Below, piece by piece: positions 61,305 through 64,000 of a DNA stretch of 64,000 nucleotides; position 1 is the stretch's first letter, and each line of letters opens with the position of its first letter. Origin of the DNA: JALZOC01 sp038320555 (lineage in GTDB: Bacteria > Acidobacteriota > Vicinamibacteria > Vicinamibacterales > 2-12-FULL-66-21); contig JBBQEJ010000008.1 of NCBI GenBank assembly GCA_038320555.1, positions 6,275-70,274 on the forward strand. The letters are read 5' to 3'. The position numbers and the translations under genes were made by a program. Under the pieces are notes generated by a model, which was not told where the DNA came from, did no database searches, and worked only from the letters and a program-made list of their open reading frames with translations.

Positions 61305-62927
61305 TCAGCGGCGCGACCCGGCAAACTTCTCGATGAGCGGCGACGGATCTGGCCCGTGGCCGAGCGCGTGGGCTTCGCACGCTGCGTACACGTCAATCAG
61401 CTCCCGGTACATCGCGTGACGAGCCGGGTCGGGACCGAGCGCGCTCTGCGCGATCGGCTCCGCGAAGTCCTTGACGATCTCGTCCCACGTCACCCCGCGC
61501 CCTTGGGCGACCATGCTGCCGTGCAGCGCCCGCAATGCGGCGCCGAGCGCGGCCGAATTCCCCACCGGGAGTTGATACACGACCGCGCCGAAGACATCCG
61601 CCATCACCTGGAGGATGTCGCGGTTGGCGGCGGCCCCTCCTGTCGCGTGAATGGAATCGACCGTGACCCGCATCCATCGCGAATGCAGTGCCATGGCCAT
61701 CTGCTGCCCTTCGATCACTGCCCGGACGTTGCCGTCCGCATCCTCGGCCGACAGGCCGTAGCGGTGAACGCCTGGCGTCAGCACGGTGGGCGTGATCTCC
61801 GGTTCGAACCAGGGCAGCAGGATCGCGCCGCGATTGCCGGCCGGCGTCCGGCGAAGCGCGTCCGAGAAAGATGACCACGAAAGACCGAATGCGTCGCGTA
61901 TGCGCTCGCGGGCGAGCGAGCCGTTCTTGAAGCAGGTCAGGCCCATGAAGTCGCCCGTCGGCGCGCCGAAAACGTGACCTGTGCCGGTGCGATCGACGCG
62001 CGGCTCGCGCATCAGGCCGAAAACGGTATCGCTCGTGCCGAGCGAGATGGCAAGGCCCCCCTCGCGGACCAGCCCGACGCCCACCAGGCTGCATGGGTTA
62101 TCGCCCGACCACGCGACCACTTGCGCCGCAGGAAGACCGTAACGCGTCTGCCAGTACGGCGAGAGCGTGCCGACGACCGTGGAGGCCGGCGCGATCGGCG
62201 GAAGCTTGCCGGCGAGTCCGGCGGCGGTGGACTCGACCGCGGGCGGCCACCATTGACAGCCCGCCAGATCCATCAGATTTGTCCCGGATCCGTCGCCCGG
62301 ATCCATCGGCGCATGCCGTCCCGTGAGCACCGTCGCGAGAAACGAGCTGACGAGATGGATGCGATCGGTCGCCGCGTAGCCCGCCGGATCCTGCTTGGAG
62401 AACTTCCTGATCTGCGCGGCGGTGAAGCGCTCGAACGCGCGTGAACCGGTGCGTTGCGCGAGCGCCTGGTTTCCGCCGACCGCCGTTTCGATTTCCGCGC
62501 ACTCGGCCGACGTGCTCGAATCCATCCAGATGGGCGCGACCGGCCGAGACAGGATGCCGCCGATCTGATCGGCCATCGGGCGCCCCGGATCAAGCCCGGC
62601 AAGCGTCGCACCGGCGCGGGCATTCAGGTACACGCTGCCGTGCTGCTGCGCGGATCCGGAAATCGCCGCCAGGCGGCCGAGATCCAGGTCGCTTGCGGCG
62701 AGCCGGGCCATCATGTGATCGAGCGCGTCCACCCAGAGAAGCGGCGGGGATGCGGCGATCGCCGGATCGCGGTTCGGAAGCACCCCATGCTTCGTCCCGT
62801 ACGTTGGGAACGCTTCGTCGAAAGCGATGGACGACTCGAACGCCACCCGGCGGCGAGCGCCTTCCACTTCCAGGACGATCGCCGAGAGGCTCTGGGTGCT
62901 GGAGTCGAGGCCGAGGTACAGAGGCAT
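61305..62927 (-). CDS. xylB: FGGY-family carbohydrate kinase, xylulokinase-like
   Basis: A 540-residue FGGY kinase. LYLGLDSSTQSLSAIVLE is the phosphate-1 motif, ISGSAQQHGSVYLN and PIWMDSSTSAE line the sugar site, AISLGTSDTVFGLM is phosphate-2, and IHATGGAAANRDILQVMADV is the adenosine motif. Convergent pairing with xylA makes xylulose the likely substrate, though the family also phosphorylates ribulose, fuculose and others. The C-terminus ends at the edge of the hairpin element. Confidence 0.88.
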   Translation of the reverse strand: MPLYLGLDSSTQSLSAIVLEVEGARRRVAFESSIAFDEAFPTYGTKHGVLPNRDPAIAASPPLLWVDALDHMMARLAASDLDLGRLAAISGSAQQHGSVYLNARAGATLAGLDPGRPMADQIGGILSRPVAPIWMDSSTSAECAEIETAVGGNQALAQRTGSRAFERFTAAQIRKFSKQDPAGYAATDRIHLVSSFLATVLTGRHAPMDPGDGSGTNLMDLAGCQWWPPAVESTAAGLAGKLPPIAPASTVVGTLSPYWQTRYGLPAAQVVAWSGDNPCSLVGVGLVREGGLAISLGTSDTVFGLMREPRVDRTGTGHVFGAPTGDFMGLTCFKNGSLARERIRDAFGLSWSSFSDALRRTPAGNRGAILLPWFEPEITPTVLTPGVHRYGLSAEDADGNVRAVIEGQQMAMALHSRWMRVTVDSIHATGGAAANRDILQVMADVFGAVVYQLPVGNSAALGAALRALHGSMVAQGRGVTWDEIVKDFAEPIAQSALGPDPARHAMYRELIDVYAACEAHALGHGPDPSPLIEKFAGSRR

Positions 62928-62942
62928 GGCGCGAGAGTGTAA

Positions 62943-63023
62943 CTGATTCGCGATTCGCGGTTCGCCGCCCTCTTCACTCTTGTGGCTTCCGCACTCTTGT
63001 GGCTTCCGCCTTTAGGCGGAAGA
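62943..63023. repeat. GATTCGCGGTTCG words and CTTCCGCC palindrome
   Basis: Short GATTCGCGATTCGCGGTTCG block followed by a TGGCTTCCG half-site and a full palindrome (TTCCGCCTTTAGGCGGAA inside 63001-63023), 37 bases before the EGF-protein start. Confidence 0.85.
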
Positions 63024-63059
63024 AGAGCTCCGGGCTTCCGATCTGGTATCATCTTTCCT

Positions 63060-63683
63060 ATGTCAGTCTCAGGGATTCCCCGCTGGATTGCGCAGTCAGC
63101 GCTCGGCGTGTGCCTCGTCGTTTCGCTGACCGCGGTATTTGGCGCGAGTCAACCGCAGAACAAGCCGGCGCAGGGGACCACAACCGTGGCGGCGCAGAAT
63201 GGCGTCTGCCCGTCCGGCTACAGCGGGTCGCCGGAAACGGGCTGCGTGGACGTGAATGAATGCGCCGCGTACAACGGCGGCTGCCACATGCTGACCGCGT
63301 GCGAGAACACGCCGGGTTCCCGCACCTGCGGCGGCTGCCCGGAGAAATTCGCCGGCAACGGATACATCGGCTGTTTCGACGCCAACGAATGTCCCAACGG
63401 CGACTGCAGCAGCCGGCTGCCGCTCGGCTTCGAGGACGCGATGCCGCCGGTCATTACGACGTCAGGCGACGTGACCGTCACGGCCACATCCGACAAGGGC
63501 GCGGTGGCAAAGTTCGCCGCGACGGCAAAGGACAAGATCGACGGCGAGCGTCCCGTGTCCTGTACGCCCGCGTCCGGTTCGACGTTCCCGGTTGGTAAGA
63601 CGACCGTGAGCTGCTGGTCGTCGAACAGCCTCGGCAAACTGAAGACGACTTCCCTCTCCGTCACCGTTACCAATAATCAATAA
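63060..63683 (+). CDS. Secreted EGF-like and HYR domain protein
   Basis: A 207-residue protein. A hydrophobic signal (SALGVCLVVSLTAVFGAS) is followed by two cysteine-rich EGF-like units (VDVNECAAYNGGCHMLTACE and FDANECPNGDC). The first carries the D-x-N-E-C calcium-binding start. A C-terminal HYR-like immunoglobulin fold follows: PPVITTSGDVTVTATSDKGA, CTPASGSTFPVGKTTVSCWS and TTSLSVTVTNN. This domain pairing is common in animal extracellular proteins and rare in bacteria. It is probably surface or secreted and binding rather than enzymatic. Confidence 0.8.
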   Translation: MSVSGIPRWIAQSALGVCLVVSLTAVFGASQPQNKPAQGTTTVAAQNGVCPSGYSGSPETGCVDVNECAAYNGGCHMLTACENTPGSRTCGGCPEKFAGNGYIGCFDANECPNGDCSSRLPLGFEDAMPPVITTSGDVTVTATSDKGAVAKFAATAKDKIDGERPVSCTPASGSTFPVGKTTVSCWSSNSLGKLKTTSLSVTVTNNQ

Positions 63684-63685
63684 AC

Positions 63686-63712
63686 GGGCCTCGGTGGTTA
63701 GTCCCGAGGCCC
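63686..63712. terminator. GC-rich hairpin between convergent genes
   Basis: GGGCCTCGG and CCGAGGCCC form a 9-bp perfect stem with a 9-base loop, directly after the EGF-gene stop. It lacks a T-run on either strand, so it may be a bidirectional but weak terminator. Confidence 0.6.
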
Positions 63713-63739
63713 CGACCTTGCGAACCGCGAACCGCGACG

Positions 63740-64000
63740 CTACGCGTTCAGCGACTCCCTGGCGTACTGGACACACTTCGGGATTTCGACCATCGGATCG
63801 CCCGGGTACTCGAACTCGATGTTCCCGGGAATCTTGTATTTCTTGTCCCGCAGCAGCTGCAGCACCTGCTTGATGGGCGTGTCCCCCTGGCCCCACGGCA
63901 CGTTTGCCCCGTGATCCTTCTGGCGATCCTTCAGATGCAGGTGCGTGATGCGATCGTGGTGTTGTTGAATGAACGGCACCGGATCGAAGTTGGCCGCAGT
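63740..64000 (-). CDS. Sugar-isomerase-like TIM barrel, C-terminal part (start outside window)
   Basis: The frame is open to the window edge; 86 C-terminal residues are visible. ITHLHLKDRQKDHGANVPWG, QGDTPIKQVLQLLRDKKYK and IPGNIEFEYPGDPMVEIPKC match the end of the exported TIM barrel at 51555 almost line for line. The His of HLHLKD and the Glu of IEFEYPG are metal ligands. Whether it also has a Tat signal cannot be seen here. Confidence 0.88.
   Translation of the reverse strand, partial: TAANFDPVPFIQQHHDRITHLHLKDRQKDHGANVPWGQGDTPIKQVLQLLRDKKYKIPGNIEFEYPGDPMVEIPKCVQYARESLNA

Overview
The window reads as a chromosomal piece of a high-GC Gram-negative soil heterotroph, most likely an Acidobacteriota member and plausibly class Vicinamibacteria. 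The hints are a large Oar-like TonB receptor, a VWFA-related protein of acidobacterial style, a DUF2934 protein, many Tat-exported Gfo/Idh/MocA oxidoreductases and sugar-isomerase-like TIM barrels, PVC-type membrane-bound dehydrogenases with c-type heme, and DUF1080 and ThuA proteins. The taxonomic call is inference. I saw no rRNA, tRNA, CRISPR array, transposase or phage gene.

Layout. 1-8.6 kb: end of a TonB receptor with a clear terminator, an exported oxidoreductase, a CE15 glucuronoyl esterase, an exported TIM barrel, and a cytochrome c/PQQ dehydrogenase pair. 8.8-17.6 kb: two MFS transporters, a cytoplasmic TIM barrel, two oxidoreductases, a DUF2007/membrane protein pair and an exported ThuA protein. 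17.7-19.2 kb: a wrecked GAF-glucan phosphorylase. 20.0-30.5 kb: a minus-strand run of glcF, glcD, an FAH-family hydrolase, an arabonate-dehydratase-like IlvD/Edd protein, ThuA, MBL, NIPSNAP, SDR and a PQQ aldose dehydrogenase. Together these suggest oxidative, non-phosphorylative sugar breakdown to pyruvate plus glycolate or lactate. 30.6-37.5 kb: pobA divergent from catI-catJ-pcaH-pcaG-pcaB-pcaD-pcaC, taking 4-hydroxybenzoate to 3-oxoadipyl-CoA. 37.7-41.4 kb: a CUT2 sugar ABC transporter. 41.4-52.5 kb: two giant exported dehydrogenase/cytochrome proteins, two DUF1080 proteins, an oxidoreductase and two exported TIM barrels. 52.8-54.7 kb: a chitinase remnant running into a LacI regulator. 54.7-64 kb: VWA protein, PPi-type phosphofructokinase, a TIM barrel and oxidoreductase, xylose isomerase and a xylulokinase-like kinase, an EGF/HYR protein, and the end of another TIM barrel.

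The catalogue fits growth on plant polymer debris. The glucuronoyl esterase would cut lignin-glucuronoxylan esters, XylA/XylB and the dehydratase pathway would use pentoses, and pob/pca would use the aromatic monomers. The exported oxidoreductase, DUF1080, TIM-barrel and cytochrome proteins resemble parts of oxidise-cleave-reduce (3-keto-sugar) pathways, with quinoproteins and c-type cytochromes as electron outlets.

Between the genes, nearly every spacer is filled with short-period degenerate repeats or palindromes from a few recurring families: TTTTAGG, CTGGAAA, GATTCGT, CTTTTCC, ACGGAG, GCAGAGA hairpins and CTTCCGCC palindromes. This is the least explained feature of the window.
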